Of a stretch of 11,800 nucleotides of DNA, positions 4,704-11,800 are shown piece by piece (position 1 is the first letter of the stretch; every line of letters starts with the position of its first letter). This DNA comes from Bacillota bacterium (GTDB taxonomy: Bacteria; Bacillota_C; Negativicutes; JAEYSJ01). The translations under genes were made by a program, and so were the position numbers. The notes beneath the pieces were generated by a model that was not told the origin of the DNA, searched no databases, and was given only the letters and a program-made list of their open reading frames with translations. The stretch is from NCBI GenBank assembly GCA_023434855.1, contig JAEYSJ010000372.1:1-11800 (forward strand), in the 5' to 3' direction.

Positions 4704-6176
4704 TTATTTTAAGTCCTTCAGGCGTGGACCCATGATACGCTTATACGCTTCAACCCCCGGCTGATCAAAAGCATCAATATTGGCAAGTTCGCCTTCATAG
4801 GCAATGGACAAAGCCAACATATACAAAAGCTCACCCAGATGATAAGCATTCAGCCGCGGCAACACAATCGTGGCATTGAAACGGCCGTCCCGCATAAGCG
4901 CTTCGGCATTGGATTCCCTGGCTATGTCCAGTGCCTGGCTGAGACGGATTGAAGATATTTCGGCAAGTTTAGCCACATCAGGAAAAACGTTAGGAATAAC
5001 CGGGTCATGTTCCCACTCTGCAACCTTAACGAATTGAACAACTTTGTCTTTTTTGCCGTCCTGGTGTTGTTGGGTCTGGGCATGCATGTCGGTAGTGCCC
5101 ACTGCCACAATAGGTGTACGACCATAAAATACCTCCCGGCCATCCCGGTCGGTGCGCTTGCCCAAGGACTCGGCTAAAAGCTGTATATACCACTCGGCTA
5201 CCGATTTTAAATAATCGGCATAAGGCATAAATACCTCAATATTCCGCCCATGATTCTCCGCTGCCAGAAATTTCAGCACAGCATTGAGCAGAGCAGGATT
5301 ACCCCATATTTCTGCACTCCGGCAGGATTCATCCATAGCTCGGGCACCGGCTAAGAAAGCGTCAATATCAAGCCCGATGCACGCCGCTGTAATCAGGCCC
5401 ACTTCGCTGAAAATACTAAATCTGCCGCCGACCCCGTCAGGCACACTAAAAGCAAGCCAGCCTTGTTTATCCGCCAGGCGTTTCAACAGGGTAGCCTTTT
5501 CACCAACCACCGGGTCGGTGACCGCCACCACTTCAATCTCCACCAGCGGCACCTGGCATTTCAGCGCTTCATAGACGACCATAAAATTTGACATTGTATC
5601 AAGGGTTGCCCCTGATTTAGAGATTACTATCAATACTACCTTATACGCTCCATTGCTGCCATGGACCTGTTTAAGCTGTGCTTCATTTACCAGTTGGTCA
5701 ATCAGCTCGCTGGTGCGGCGAGCATCAATATTATTGCCGCTAAAATACAGTTTGGGATAGCCATTGCGGGCCTCCCTGGATTTCGAATTCCAGAATTCCC
5801 CGCAATGTATATCAAAAAACACTTTATTCCCTAAGTAAGAACCGCCAATACCAAAAGAAACTACCATGTCTACTCTGTCTTTCAGAGATTGTCCAAAATC
5901 TTTCAGCCGCTGTATGGAAGCAGGTGAGTTAAGGTTGCCGTCTTTAATATATGGCAACTGGCTGAACAGCACCTTCTCCGGCTCACCATCCTTGGAAAGA
6001 TGCCCCCGCACCTCTCCCGTCGCCCGCATATGCTCAACTGCAGCGTGTGCCTGGCAAATACGCCCGGACAATCCTGCAATGTCGGCTTGGGTAACCTTGC
6101 CCTCGCCGTAGAGATTGGCATAATCAAAGGTAACTCCTGAATTAAGTGTTAAGCAAGCATTATTATGATCAGGCAT
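4704..6176 (-). CDS. pgi: Glucose-6-phosphate isomerase
   Basis: Interconverts glucose-6-phosphate and fructose-6-phosphate in the cytoplasm. The 490-residue protein is full length for the shorter bacterial form. It shows the family landmarks in order: FGIGGSYLG (108-116), phosphate-binding SKSGAT (186-191), GGRFS (250-254), ESLGKR (336-341) with the catalytic Glu336, a His-rich stretch at 365-371 with the second catalytic position, and FDQPGVEAYK (470-479) with the C-terminal active-site Lys. The ATG at 6176 comes five bases after the galU stop, and its ribosome site AAAGGAG lies in the last galU codons, so the two genes are translationally coupled. It is the last gene of the phosphohexomutase-galU-pgi group and is followed by a hairpin. 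Its role here is to connect the sugar-nucleotide block to glycolysis or gluconeogenesis. Confidence 0.96.
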   Translation of the reverse strand: MPDHNNACLTLNSGVTFDYANLYGEGKVTQADIAGLSGRICQAHAAVEHMRATGEVRGHLSKDGEPEKVLFSQLPYIKDGNLNSPASIQRLKDFGQSLKDRVDMVVSFGIGGSYLGNKVFFDIHCGEFWNSKSREARNGYPKLYFSGNNIDARRTSELIDQLVNEAQLKQVHGSNGAYKVVLIVISKSGATLDTMSNFMVVYEALKCQVPLVEIEVVAVTDPVVGEKATLLKRLADKQGWLAFSVPDGVGGRFSIFSEVGLITAACIGLDIDAFLAGARAMDESCRSAEIWGNPALLNAVLKFLAAENHGRNIEVFMPYADYLKSVAEWYIQLLAESLGKRTDRDGREVFYGRTPIVAVGTTDMHAQTQQHQDGKKDKVVQFVKVAEWEHDPVIPNVFPDVAKLAEISSIRLSQALDIARESNAEALMRDGRFNATIVLPRLNAYHLGELLYMLALSIAYEGELANIDAFDQPGVEAYKRIMGPRLKDLK

Positions 6177-6181
6177 AATAA

Positions 6182-7102
6182 TCAGCTCTCCTTTGTCGTT
6201 TTTGACGCTGATGCATTCCCGTTAATTAATGGCTTAACCGTGTTTAACAAATATCTTAGGAATTTCTCCCTGAGTTCCGGCCGTTTTAGGGCAAACTCCA
6301 CTGTAGCTTCCAGATACCCTTGCTTATCACCGATATCGTAACGGCGTCCTTCAAAATTAAAGGCATATACCGGTTTCTGCATCGCCAAACGCCGTAAAGC
6401 ATCAGTCAGCTGTATTTCTCCGCCACTGCCCGGCCGAGTATTTTCCAGCAGATTGAAGATCTCCGGTTCAATAATATACCGGCCCAGTACTGCCAAGCGG
6501 GACGGCGCCTCCTTAACCGGCGGTTTTTCCACCAGGTCCATTGCCCGCCATAAATTAGGCTTAATTTCTTCTGGAGTGACAATGCCATAGCTAGACACCT
6601 TCTCCTGCGGCACTTCCTGCACCCCCAGAATGCTGCCAGGGTAGTCCTCATAAACATCCATCAGTTGGCGGAGAGCAGGTACACCGGAGTCAACAATATC
6701 GTCCCCTAATAGTACAGCAAAAGGCTCCTGCCCGACAAACTGTTTGGCACACAGTACAGCATGCCCCAGGCCCTTTGCCTCTTTTTGGCGTACATAATGA
6801 ATGGTAACCTCCGACAGTTCTTCCACCATTCCCAGTAAATCATATTTCCCCTGGGCTTTAAGTGTCACTTCAAGTTCCACTGCCCGGTCAAAGTGGTCTT
6901 CTATCGCCCGTTTATTGCGGCCGGTAATAATCAGGATATCCTCAATACCTGACTGAATGGCTTCTTCGATAATATACTGAATGGCAGGTTTATCAACAAT
7001 AGGCAGCATTTCCTTGGGCTGAGCCTTAGTAGCCGGTAAAAACCGCGTACCAAGCCCAGCCGCAGGAATAACGGCCTTTTTTATTTTATGCATTTTGGGC
7101 AT
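6182..7102 (-). CDS. galU: UTP-glucose-1-phosphate uridylyltransferase
   Basis: Makes UDP-glucose from UTP and glucose-1-phosphate, the donor for surface glycans and for other UDP-sugars. The 306-residue length is typical. The N-terminal nucleotide-binding signature AAGLGTRFLPATKAQPKEM spans residues 14-32. Further family landmarks are AIQYIIEEA just after it, LLGDDI as the metal-site strand, VEKPP in the middle, GEIQLTDAL, and GRRYDIGDKQGYLEA towards the C-terminus, where Lys contacts the sugar phosphate. The ATG at 7102 follows AAAGGCGG by about six bases. It overlaps the last 17 bases of the phosphohexomutase gene, and a second Met four codons in (7093) is a less well placed start. Its substrate, glucose-1-phosphate, is the product of the gene immediately upstream, so the two act in sequence. 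Confidence 0.96.
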   Translation of the reverse strand: MPKMHKIKKAVIPAAGLGTRFLPATKAQPKEMLPIVDKPAIQYIIEEAIQSGIEDILIITGRNKRAIEDHFDRAVELEVTLKAQGKYDLLGMVEELSEVTIHYVRQKEAKGLGHAVLCAKQFVGQEPFAVLLGDDIVDSGVPALRQLMDVYEDYPGSILGVQEVPQEKVSSYGIVTPEEIKPNLWRAMDLVEKPPVKEAPSRLAVLGRYIIEPEIFNLLENTRPGSGGEIQLTDALRRLAMQKPVYAFNFEGRRYDIGDKQGYLEATVEFALKRPELREKFLRYLLNTVKPLINGNASASKTTKES

Positions 7103-8489
7103 AATATACCGCCTTTCGTAGAATTTCTTTTAATCTTGCCGGACTTCCCACCTCGGCATAAATCCGTACAATCGGCTCGGTCCCAGAAGCCCGGAACATG
7201 ACAAAGCCGTCTTCCAGAAATAGTTTGCAACCGTCAAGACAGTCTTTGGACAAAATCTTTATGTCACCAATAAAGGCCGGTGTATTGTTGTATAATGTAG
7301 CCATTAAACGTTCTTTTCTGTCCATTGCGAGATGTAAATCTTCCCGCCCATAATAGAGCCAGCCAAGTTCATCCATCATTTCATCCAATAGCTGACCCAG
7401 CGTCTTGCCATAAGCGGCCACCATTTCTATGAGTAAGAACCCCAGCATTATTCCATCCCGTTCGGGAATGTAATTTTTAACACCGATGCCGCCGGACTCC
7501 TCGCCGCCGATTAAGATATCCTCACTTAGCATAAGCTCCGCAATATATTTAAAGCCGACAGGTGTACCGTATACCTTTAAGCCGTATTTTTCCGCGGCCC
7601 GTTTCACCAGTTCGGATACGGTAAAAGTCCGCGCCACACCACCGCGCCAGCCCCTTTTTTCTACCAAATACTTAATCAGCAGCGCAAAAATCTGGTTAGC
7701 CGTGATAAACCGGCCGTCAGCATCCATCGCGCCAATCCGGTCGCCATCCCCGTCAGTCGCCAGTGCCACGAAAGCTTTATGCTCCGCTACCGCCTGGCGG
7801 AGGGCCGCCAGATTCTTCTCAATCGGCTCCGGATTAACAGCGCCAAAACCGGGATTGTACTCACTTCTGATTTCCACCAGGTCCAGACCGTACTCTTTTG
7901 CCAGTTCTGCAGCATAACCCATAGCTGCGCCATGCATCATGTCAAATACAATTTTGCCTTTGAATCCGGACATTACTTTTTTATCAAGCAAAGCTTTAAC
8001 ATGATTCAAATAAACCTGCTGCGGCTTAAATCTCTCGACTGACGAAGGCATAGCTGTTTTGGGAAAGGCCCTTCCCGTTTTCTCCAGCTTGCGGACATAT
8101 TTTTCAATCTCGCCGATAATTTCCGGTGAAGCCGAGCCGCCGTAGGGTGCCTTAAATTTAAGGCCATTATACTCCGGCGGATTATGACTGGCGGTAATCA
8201 TTACCCCGCCTGCCGCCTTGCGGTCCACCACCTGCCAGGTAAGGGCCGGCGTGGGCAGAATACTATCAGCCAGCCAGGTCTTGATTCCCCTGGCAGCCAG
8301 GATCGCCGCACAGTCTTCAGCATACATCCCGGATAAAAATCTGGCATCATAACCCACAACAATACCTTTATCAGCCTCGTTACGGCTCAATATATAATCA
8401 GCAATTGCCTCAGACACCAGCCGGACATTATAAAATGTAAAATCCTCACTAATGACTCCCCGCCAGCCGTCAGTACCGAATTTGATCAT
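7086..8489 (-). CDS. Phosphoglucomutase/phosphomannomutase (alpha-D-phosphohexomutase)
   Basis: Moves phosphate between C6 and C1 of a hexose. The 467-residue protein has all four domain signatures of the superfamily: KFGTDGWRG (3-11), the phospho-serine loop MITASHNPPEYNG with Ser101, the metal-binding loop DGDGDR (246-251), the sugar-recognition loop GEESGG (329-334), and the phosphate-binding loop RASGTEPIVR (433-442). The GEESGG sugar loop and position before galU suggest glucose phosphates as the main substrate. Phosphomannomutase activity, which would feed the guanylyltransferase further upstream, is also possible and common in this family, so I leave the symbol blank. The ATG at 8489 follows AGGAGTGA by about nine bases. 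A promoter lies at 8532-8560, making this the first gene of the galU-pgi operon. The foldback element ends 90 bases upstream. Confidence 0.95.
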   Translation of the reverse strand: MIKFGTDGWRGVISEDFTFYNVRLVSEAIADYILSRNEADKGIVVGYDARFLSGMYAEDCAAILAARGIKTWLADSILPTPALTWQVVDRKAAGGVMITASHNPPEYNGLKFKAPYGGSASPEIIGEIEKYVRKLEKTGRAFPKTAMPSSVERFKPQQVYLNHVKALLDKKVMSGFKGKIVFDMMHGAAMGYAAELAKEYGLDLVEIRSEYNPGFGAVNPEPIEKNLAALRQAVAEHKAFVALATDGDGDRIGAMDADGRFITANQIFALLIKYLVEKRGWRGGVARTFTVSELVKRAAEKYGLKVYGTPVGFKYIAELMLSEDILIGGEESGGIGVKNYIPERDGIMLGFLLIEMVAAYGKTLGQLLDEMMDELGWLYYGREDLHLAMDRKERLMATLYNNTPAFIGDIKILSKDCLDGCKLFLEDGFVMFRASGTEPIVRIYAEVGSPARLKEILRKAVYYAQNA

Positions 8490-8531
8490 GCTTGAATCAC
8501 TCCTGAATTTTTATAACATTTACCGCTGCGT

Positions 8532-8560
8532 ATTATATAACCCATAATTCAACATTTCAG
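8532..8560 (-). promoter_or_regulatory. Promoter of the phosphohexomutase-galU-pgi operon
   Basis: On the minus strand CTGAAA (8555-8560), 17 bases, then a perfect TATAAT (8532-8537). It lies wholly between the foldback element (ending at 8579 on this side) and the ATG at 8489, so the operon keeps its own promoter whatever happens upstream. The -35 match is weak. Confidence 0.5.
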
Positions 8561-8578
8561 TTTTATATTTTTCCTTCG

Positions 8579-8705
8579 CTAGGAGTTTGTTGCAAAAGTC
8601 ATTTTGGTGCAAGCCCGTCCACAATATATCTACATTTATCTAACGATAAACCCTATATATTTTGGACATTCGGGATGATTCAAGGGTTTTGCAACAACCT
8701 CCTAG
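8579..8705. mobile_element. MITE-like foldback element, about 127 bp
   Basis: The ends are inverted repeats: 8579-8597 and the complement of 8687-8705 agree at 18 of 19 bases (CTAGGAG, G/T, TTGTTGCAAAA). A second pair of inner arms, 8617-8629 and 8655-8667, agrees at 12 of 13. The whole unit can therefore fold into one long imperfect hairpin with a loop at about 8630-8654. It has no coding capacity of its own, as expected of a miniature inverted-repeat element mobilised in trans by a transposase that recognises the same ends. No clear target duplication longer than the CTAG/TAG-like edges can be read. The right end runs into the HEPN gene and supplies its last seven codons and stop. When transcribed from the HEPN side the hairpin could also act as a terminator or processing site. 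Confidence 0.65.
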
Positions 8706-9093
8706 ACCTATTTTTCATTTCAATTAGCCACTTGTTCAATAGGGGAGAATAATCTTTCAGCCTGCTATATATTTCAACGGCCAATGATTCATTATAAGTA
8801 TGCACAGTCAGATTCCGATCGTCAGCCATGACCAGCGCCATGGTGGCTTCATCGTCATCGAGAATTCCAACTTCCCGGCAAGAGCGGATAGCGCTCTTAG
8901 GTGATGCTGCCTCAATGCCCTCGTGTTCCGCCAGAAAAGCTTTGGCAGCCTTCCATACTGCCTCAAAAGTAAATTCGAAACGCTGAATAGCTGCATCGCG
9001 CTCTACCAAGCCCGGATTATCCAAAGCCATGACTTCCTGAAGCCTGCAAACAGCCTTTTCCGCCATCTCTAGCCTTTCGAATAGTCTTGCCAA
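8680..9093 (-). CDS. HEPN-domain protein, HI0074 family (partner of the MNT protein)
   Basis: A 137-residue, all-helical protein of the nucleotidyltransferase-substrate-binding (HI0074) type. The family stretch ERDAAIQRFEFTFEAVWK spans residues 31-48, and DDRNLTVHTYNE (91-102) contains the HEPN RNase motif R-x4-H (R93, H98). In characterised HEPN/MNT pairs the HEPN protein is the toxin, an RNase, and the MNT protein is its antitoxin. Such a role is inferred here. The start is taken as TTG 9093, six or seven bases after the strong site AAGGAGGAGGG, because it keeps the family's N-terminal helix (RLFERLE). ATG 9066, after AAAGG, is the alternative. With TTG the gene overlaps the MNT gene by 25 bases. 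The C-terminal RRLLQNP and stop come from the inverted repeat of the foldback element, so the natural tail has been replaced. Confidence 0.85.
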   Translation of the reverse strand: MARLFERLEMAEKAVCRLQEVMALDNPGLVERDAAIQRFEFTFEAVWKAAKAFLAEHEGIEAASPKSAIRSCREVGILDDDEATMALVMADDRNLTVHTYNESLAVEIYSRLKDYSPLLNKWLIEMKNRSRRLLQNP

Positions 9094-9395
9094 AGAATTC
9101 CCTCCTCCTTCACTTTTTGTGCCAGCATTGAACCCGCTTTCACCAAATCAACTACATCTACCCGGTAAGGAATACTTGATTCCTCCAGTAATTCGCGAAT
9201 TTTCATAAAGATTTCCGGAGTTACATTCCCCTGGTGCTCAATTGCAATATCAATATCCGAGGTCCGTTTTTGCTCACCGCGAGCCCATGACCCAAATAGA
9301 TATATCCGAGCATCAACATTAGCTAATCCTGTAACAATCAAATCCCTTACCTTAGTCAGTTCAGTTTGTCCAGCCTGTTGCGTTGATTGTGCCAT
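9069..9395 (-). CDS. Minimal nucleotidyltransferase (MNT), HI0073/MntA-like
   Basis: A 108-residue protein made of little more than the core of a polymerase-beta-type nucleotidyltransferase. GSWARGEQ (35-42) is the GSxARG motif, and SDIDI (46-50) supplies the two metal-binding Asp (47, 49). RVDVVDL (78-84) supplies the third acidic position. All catalytic residues are therefore present. Known partners of HEPN proteins in this family transfer AMP to the HEPN toxin and so neutralise it. The intact active site fits that, but the substrate is not shown by the sequence. The start is placed at ATG 9395, six bases after GAGGG. The ATG at 9401 would directly abut the ribosome site. It lies 37 bases after manC, so it could be co-transcribed with manC as well as with the HEPN gene that overlaps its end. 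Confidence 0.87.
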   Translation of the reverse strand: MAQSTQQAGQTELTKVRDLIVTGLANVDARIYLFGSWARGEQKRTSDIDIAIEHQGNVTPEIFMKIRELLEESSIPYRVDVVDLVKAGSMLAQKVKEEGILWQDYSKG

Positions 9396-9432
9396 ATGCA
9401 TCCCTCATCTTATTTCTGGCGTTTCTCTATCT

Positions 9433-10818
9433 TCACTCGCACCGTCCGTAAATATCATCAAATCTTACAATATCATCTTCATTCAGATAGCTGCCATTTT
9501 GCACTTCGATAATCTCCAGCGGGATTTTCCCCGGGTTTTCCAGGCAGTGCCTTGTTGACTGGGGTACGAAAATGCTGCTGTTTTCATGCACCATATGTAC
9601 TGTATCACCCACCGTCACTTTGGCGGTGCCGCCAATAACAATCCAGTGCTCGCTGCGGTGATAATGCAGTTGTAGGCTTAAGCGTTGGCCGGGGTTAACC
9701 ACAATTTTTTTCATCTTGTAGCCCGGTCCTTCCCCCAGCACCGTATAACTGCCCCATGGACGGAACATGGTAGTATGCTCGGTGGCCTCACGACGGCCGG
9801 AGTTTTTCAATTCACTCACCAGGTCTTTTACCTTTTGGGACTCGCCGCGTTTTGCCACAAGGATAACATCGTCGGTTTCAACTACCAGCACATCTTCCAG
9901 ACCAATACCGGCAATCAGCCTGCTGCGGCCCAGCATCAGAGTATTGGAACAATCAATAGGCATACAGTCCCCTTTTACTGCATTGCCTGCCACATCCTTG
10001 TCCAATACATCATAAATAGCATCCCATGACCCGATATCATTCCAGTAGGTAGTAAGAGGAATAGTAACTACTTTTGATGATTTCTCCGCGACTGCGTAGT
10101 CAATAGAAATGTTGGGCATATCCTCAAAATGTGCCAGCACTTCCGTCAAAGGAGCAGCTGCAAGATTAAAGATTTCCGGTTGAAGGACACGCAATTCATT
10201 AAGCAATTCACCGATGGTAAATACAAACATCCCCGAGTTCCAATAATAGTTGCCTGCCGCCAGGTACTCCGCTGCAGTTGCCTTGTCAGGCTTCTCCCGG
10301 AAGGATTCCACAACATAGCCATGGCCGTAAGGCGCACCGGCCTGAATATAGCCATAACCGGTCTCCGGCAAGTCCGGCTTAATCCCAAATGTAACAATTT
10401 TCCCTTGTTCCGCGATATCAATCGCCTGGCGCACCGACTGGGCAAATACCTCTACCGGACGGATAATATGGTCAGACGGCGTCACCACCATGACCTCATC
10501 ATTATCCGCTCCCAGTGCATCCACACAATACCGCGCCGCCAGCGCTATCGCCGGCGCCGTGTTTCGCCCTACCGGCTCAAGCAAAATATGCGCGTCTTTC
10601 GCCCCGCAGGCAGCCAGTTCTGTCTGAACATGATGAATATATTCCCTATTGGTCACAATTACGATGTCACTTGCTTTAGCCACAGGTAAAAAACGCATCA
10701 CCGTCTGCGCCAGCAGTGACTGCTCATAGCCAAGTTTCAAAAATTGCTTAGGATAGCAAGTTCGGGATAAAGGAAACAAACGAGTTCCTCCCCCGCCTGC
10801 CAAGATGATTATTTTCAA
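9433..10818 (-). CDS. manC: Mannose-1-phosphate guanylyltransferase / mannose-6-phosphate isomerase
   Basis: A bifunctional enzyme of 461 residues, normal for the AlgA/ManC type. The N-terminal GT-A domain carries the pyrophosphorylase signature ILAGGGGTRLFPLSR, followed by YPKQFL. Further on are the substrate motifs EPVGRNTAPA, VTPSDH and FREKPD, together making GDP-mannose from GTP and mannose-1-phosphate. The C-terminal cupin domain, from FRPWGSY, has LHYHRSEHW (metal-binding His/Glu) and FVPQSTRHCLEN, typical of type II phosphomannose isomerases that feed the pathway from fructose-6-phosphate. The start is TTG 10818, six or seven bases after GGAGGG, and it aligns with the family N-terminus. 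The open frame continues 11 codons upstream through the ribosome site to another TTG (10851), which is less likely. It has its own promoter. GDP-mannose serves surface polysaccharide synthesis, as do the neighbouring galU and phosphohexomutase. Confidence 0.95.
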   Translation of the reverse strand: MKIIILAGGGGTRLFPLSRTCYPKQFLKLGYEQSLLAQTVMRFLPVAKASDIVIVTNREYIHHVQTELAACGAKDAHILLEPVGRNTAPAIALAARYCVDALGADNDEVMVVTPSDHIIRPVEVFAQSVRQAIDIAEQGKIVTFGIKPDLPETGYGYIQAGAPYGHGYVVESFREKPDKATAAEYLAAGNYYWNSGMFVFTIGELLNELRVLQPEIFNLAAAPLTEVLAHFEDMPNISIDYAVAEKSSKVVTIPLTTYWNDIGSWDAIYDVLDKDVAGNAVKGDCMPIDCSNTLMLGRSRLIAGIGLEDVLVVETDDVILVAKRGESQKVKDLVSELKNSGRREATEHTTMFRPWGSYTVLGEGPGYKMKKIVVNPGQRLSLQLHYHRSEHWIVIGGTAKVTVGDTVHMVHENSSIFVPQSTRHCLENPGKIPLEIIEVQNGSYLNEDDIVRFDDIYGRCE

Positions 10819-10920
10819 ATTCGTCCCTCCGTTACTATGATAACAACTCAAATTATTATGGCATAAAACTATTTCTCTAATGTAACGAATACTCCTTCTT
10901 TAAAACCGCCACTCTGCTAA

Positions 10921-10929
10921 ATTATACCA
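10921..10929 (-). promoter_or_regulatory. Extended -10 promoter of manC
   Basis: On the minus strand TGGTATAAT (10929-10921) is a perfect -10 box with the TGn extension. The only TTGCAT upstream (10941-10946) is 14 bases away, too close for a normal -35, so an extended -10 promoter is proposed. The predicted leader is about 95 bases. It contains a second AAGGAG at about 10890 with no ATG after it and shows no strong hairpin. Confidence 0.55.
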
Positions 10930-10955
10930 TAAAAATATAAATGCAAGGCTGTCTC

Positions 10956-11708
10956 TTAAAACATCCCTGCGGCGAAGATCCCCAGATATTCATGTAAAGC
11001 TAAACCCGTATTGAACAATCCGCCGAAAGACGGGGTAAAATTATTAAAATATATGCCAGTGCAAGCACTTGTCAGATAATCCGCCGGAAAGGTCCGAACA
11101 CTGATATTTTGTTTATGAAAATTGAGTACAGCTCTTTCCATATGAAAAGCCGAGGTTACTAAAATGGGGTCCTTAAAATTATTGTTCTCAAGTAACTTAC
11201 CAACATATTCGGCGTTTTGTTTTGTGTTCAGACTGGCATCTTCCACAATAATTTTGTCATCAGGCACACCCAAATCCAGCAAAATTCTCCTGGCAATCAC
11301 CGCTTCCCGGCCGGTATCCTCAAATACCTGCCCGCCGGAGACAATAACAGGCACACCCAGTTTTTTATACAACCGGACAACAGTGAGGAGCCGGTTGGCG
11401 GCGCTTCCGGAAAGATTGCCAACTCCGCTGACATCCGGCGTATCCAGCGTAGCCCCGCCACCTAGCATAACGATTACATCGCCGGTTACCTCAGGAGGTG
11501 GGCTAAATCTGCTCTCCAGAGGCCTTAGCAGTAAATTACCGAAATAGCCAGTAGAGAGTAAATAAAAGATAATAGTGACTATCCCCAGATGTTTTGCGAA
11601 TCTGTTATTTTGCCTAAATAATAGTACAGATAACAGCCCCAAAAACAAAATTATTATACCTGGCGGCAAAAGAAAGCTGGCGATAAATTTCAAAAAATAT
11701 ATTAGCAT
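10956..11708 (-). CDS. YdcF/ElyC-type DUF218 membrane protein
   Basis: A 250-residue protein with two N-terminal membrane helices (about 5-30 and 40-58), followed by a DUF218 domain facing the periplasm or outside. The domain starts with DVIVMLGGG (about 77-85) and continues with ANRLLTVVRLYKKLGVPVIV and SGG, then the acidic motif EDASLNTKQNA and LVTSAFHMERA, the usual landmarks of the SanA/YdcF/ElyC group. ElyC and SanA affect envelope integrity and cell-wall lipid carrier use in enterobacteria, but their biochemical reaction is not settled, so only a link to envelope maintenance can be inferred. The ATG at 11708 follows GGAGG by nine bases. The gene ends about 27 bases before the manC promoter without an evident terminator hairpin, so read-through into manC is possible. 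Its context fits an envelope role. Confidence 0.88.
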   Translation of the reverse strand: MLIYFLKFIASFLLPPGIIILFLGLLSVLLFRQNNRFAKHLGIVTIIFYLLSTGYFGNLLLRPLESRFSPPPEVTGDVIVMLGGGATLDTPDVSGVGNLSGSAANRLLTVVRLYKKLGVPVIVSGGQVFEDTGREAVIARRILLDLGVPDDKIIVEDASLNTKQNAEYVGKLLENNNFKDPILVTSAFHMERAVLNFHKQNISVRTFPADYLTSACTGIYFNNFTPSFGGLFNTGLALHEYLGIFAAGMF

Positions 11709-11740
11709 TTCAATATTCCTCCATGCTGCTATTCATCCAA

Positions 11741-11800
11741 TCAACTGTCCAAATACTCCTTGAGAGCTGCAGGCCATTCTCTGCTGACATAACCATTAGT
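11741..11800 (-). CDS. Possible 3' end of an unidentified gene (cut by window edge)
   Basis: The last 60 bases, read on the minus strand, give 19 open codons ending NGYVSREWPAALKEYLDS and a TGA at 11741, 32 bases before the ATG of the DUF218 gene. The composition looks protein-like (amphipathic helix WPAALKEYL). A second frame is also open over this short distance, so the call is weak, and no family can be named. Confidence 0.4.
   Translation of the reverse strand, partial: TNGYVSREWPAALKEYLDS

Noticed and set aside
5784..5799. GAATTCCAGAATTC direct/palindromic repeat
   Set aside because: It lies inside pgi, in frame, and is explained by coding sequence (a Glu-Phe-Trp-Asn-Ser-Lys segment).
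7486..7917. A 143-codon plus-strand open frame opposite the phosphohexomutase
   Set aside because: The Ser/Pro/Ala-rich translation is typical of antisense frames, it has no ribosome site, and the gene on the other strand is certain.
10129..10689. A 186-codon open frame on the plus strand opposite manC
   Set aside because: It lies wholly antisense to a clearly conserved enzyme, and its translation is rich in Arg/His/Cys with no recognisable domain. It is a shadow of the manC reading frame.
10819..10851. An 11-codon longer start for manC at TTG 10851
   Set aside because: The extension reads through the GGAGGG ribosome site and goes beyond the family N-terminus, which begins right at the strand before the glycine loop.
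1..11800. CRISPR arrays, tRNA or rRNA genes, and riboswitches
   Set aside because: No regularly spaced repeat with unique spacers, no cloverleaf or rRNA-like conserved stretch, and no leader long and structured enough to support a known riboswitch class was seen by eye on either strand.

Overview
The window looks like a chromosomal segment of a diderm, low-to-mid GC Firmicute, most likely Negativicutes (Sporomusa/Pelosinus-like). Several regulatory features are Gram-positive in type: strong AGGAGG-type ribosome sites, an ABC-F protein, a Bacillus-type LexA box, a ComK-like protein and a DegU-like regulator. Yet there is also an outer-membrane secretin with a GspC/PilP-like partner, which only makes sense in a cell with an outer membrane. 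The taxonomic placement is an inference.

Layout. Positions 1-261 (minus) hold the N-terminus of an ABC-F ATPase with its own promoter. Positions 463-624 (minus) encode a 53-residue zinc-ribbon protein that ends at a hairpin. Positions 707-1408 are the only plus-strand unit: a near-consensus promoter, a 13/14 match to the Gram-positive LexA box over the predicted start site, and a 209-residue protein resembling ComK. Its 3' end overlaps, tail to tail, a small membrane-anchored glycosyltransferase-like ORF (1344-1817, minus). That ORF appears to start inside the terminator of the next upstream minus-strand transcript.

Everything from 1922 to the right edge reads on the minus strand. In order of transcription (right to left) it holds: the last codons of a possible gene at the edge; a YdcF/ElyC-type DUF218 membrane protein; mannose-1-phosphate guanylyltransferase with a cupin isomerase domain; a nucleotidyltransferase (MNT) plus HEPN pair; a ~127 bp MITE-like foldback element; phosphohexomutase, galU and pgi, tightly packed behind their own promoter; then a hairpin, a GspC/PilP-like inner-membrane protein, a secretin and a DegU-like response regulator.

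How they fit. manC, the phosphohexomutase, galU and pgi link fructose-6-P, glucose-6-P, glucose-1-P and UDP-glucose, and supply GDP-mannose, so this is a sugar-nucleotide supply block for surface polysaccharide. The MNT/HEPN pair and the foldback element look like later insertions into that block. The GspC/PilP-secretin-regulator trio is a second, envelope-related unit. The items most worth following up are the LexA box in front of the ComK-like gene, the terminator/ribosome-site overlap at 1815-1878, and the foldback element that supplies the last codons of the HEPN gene.
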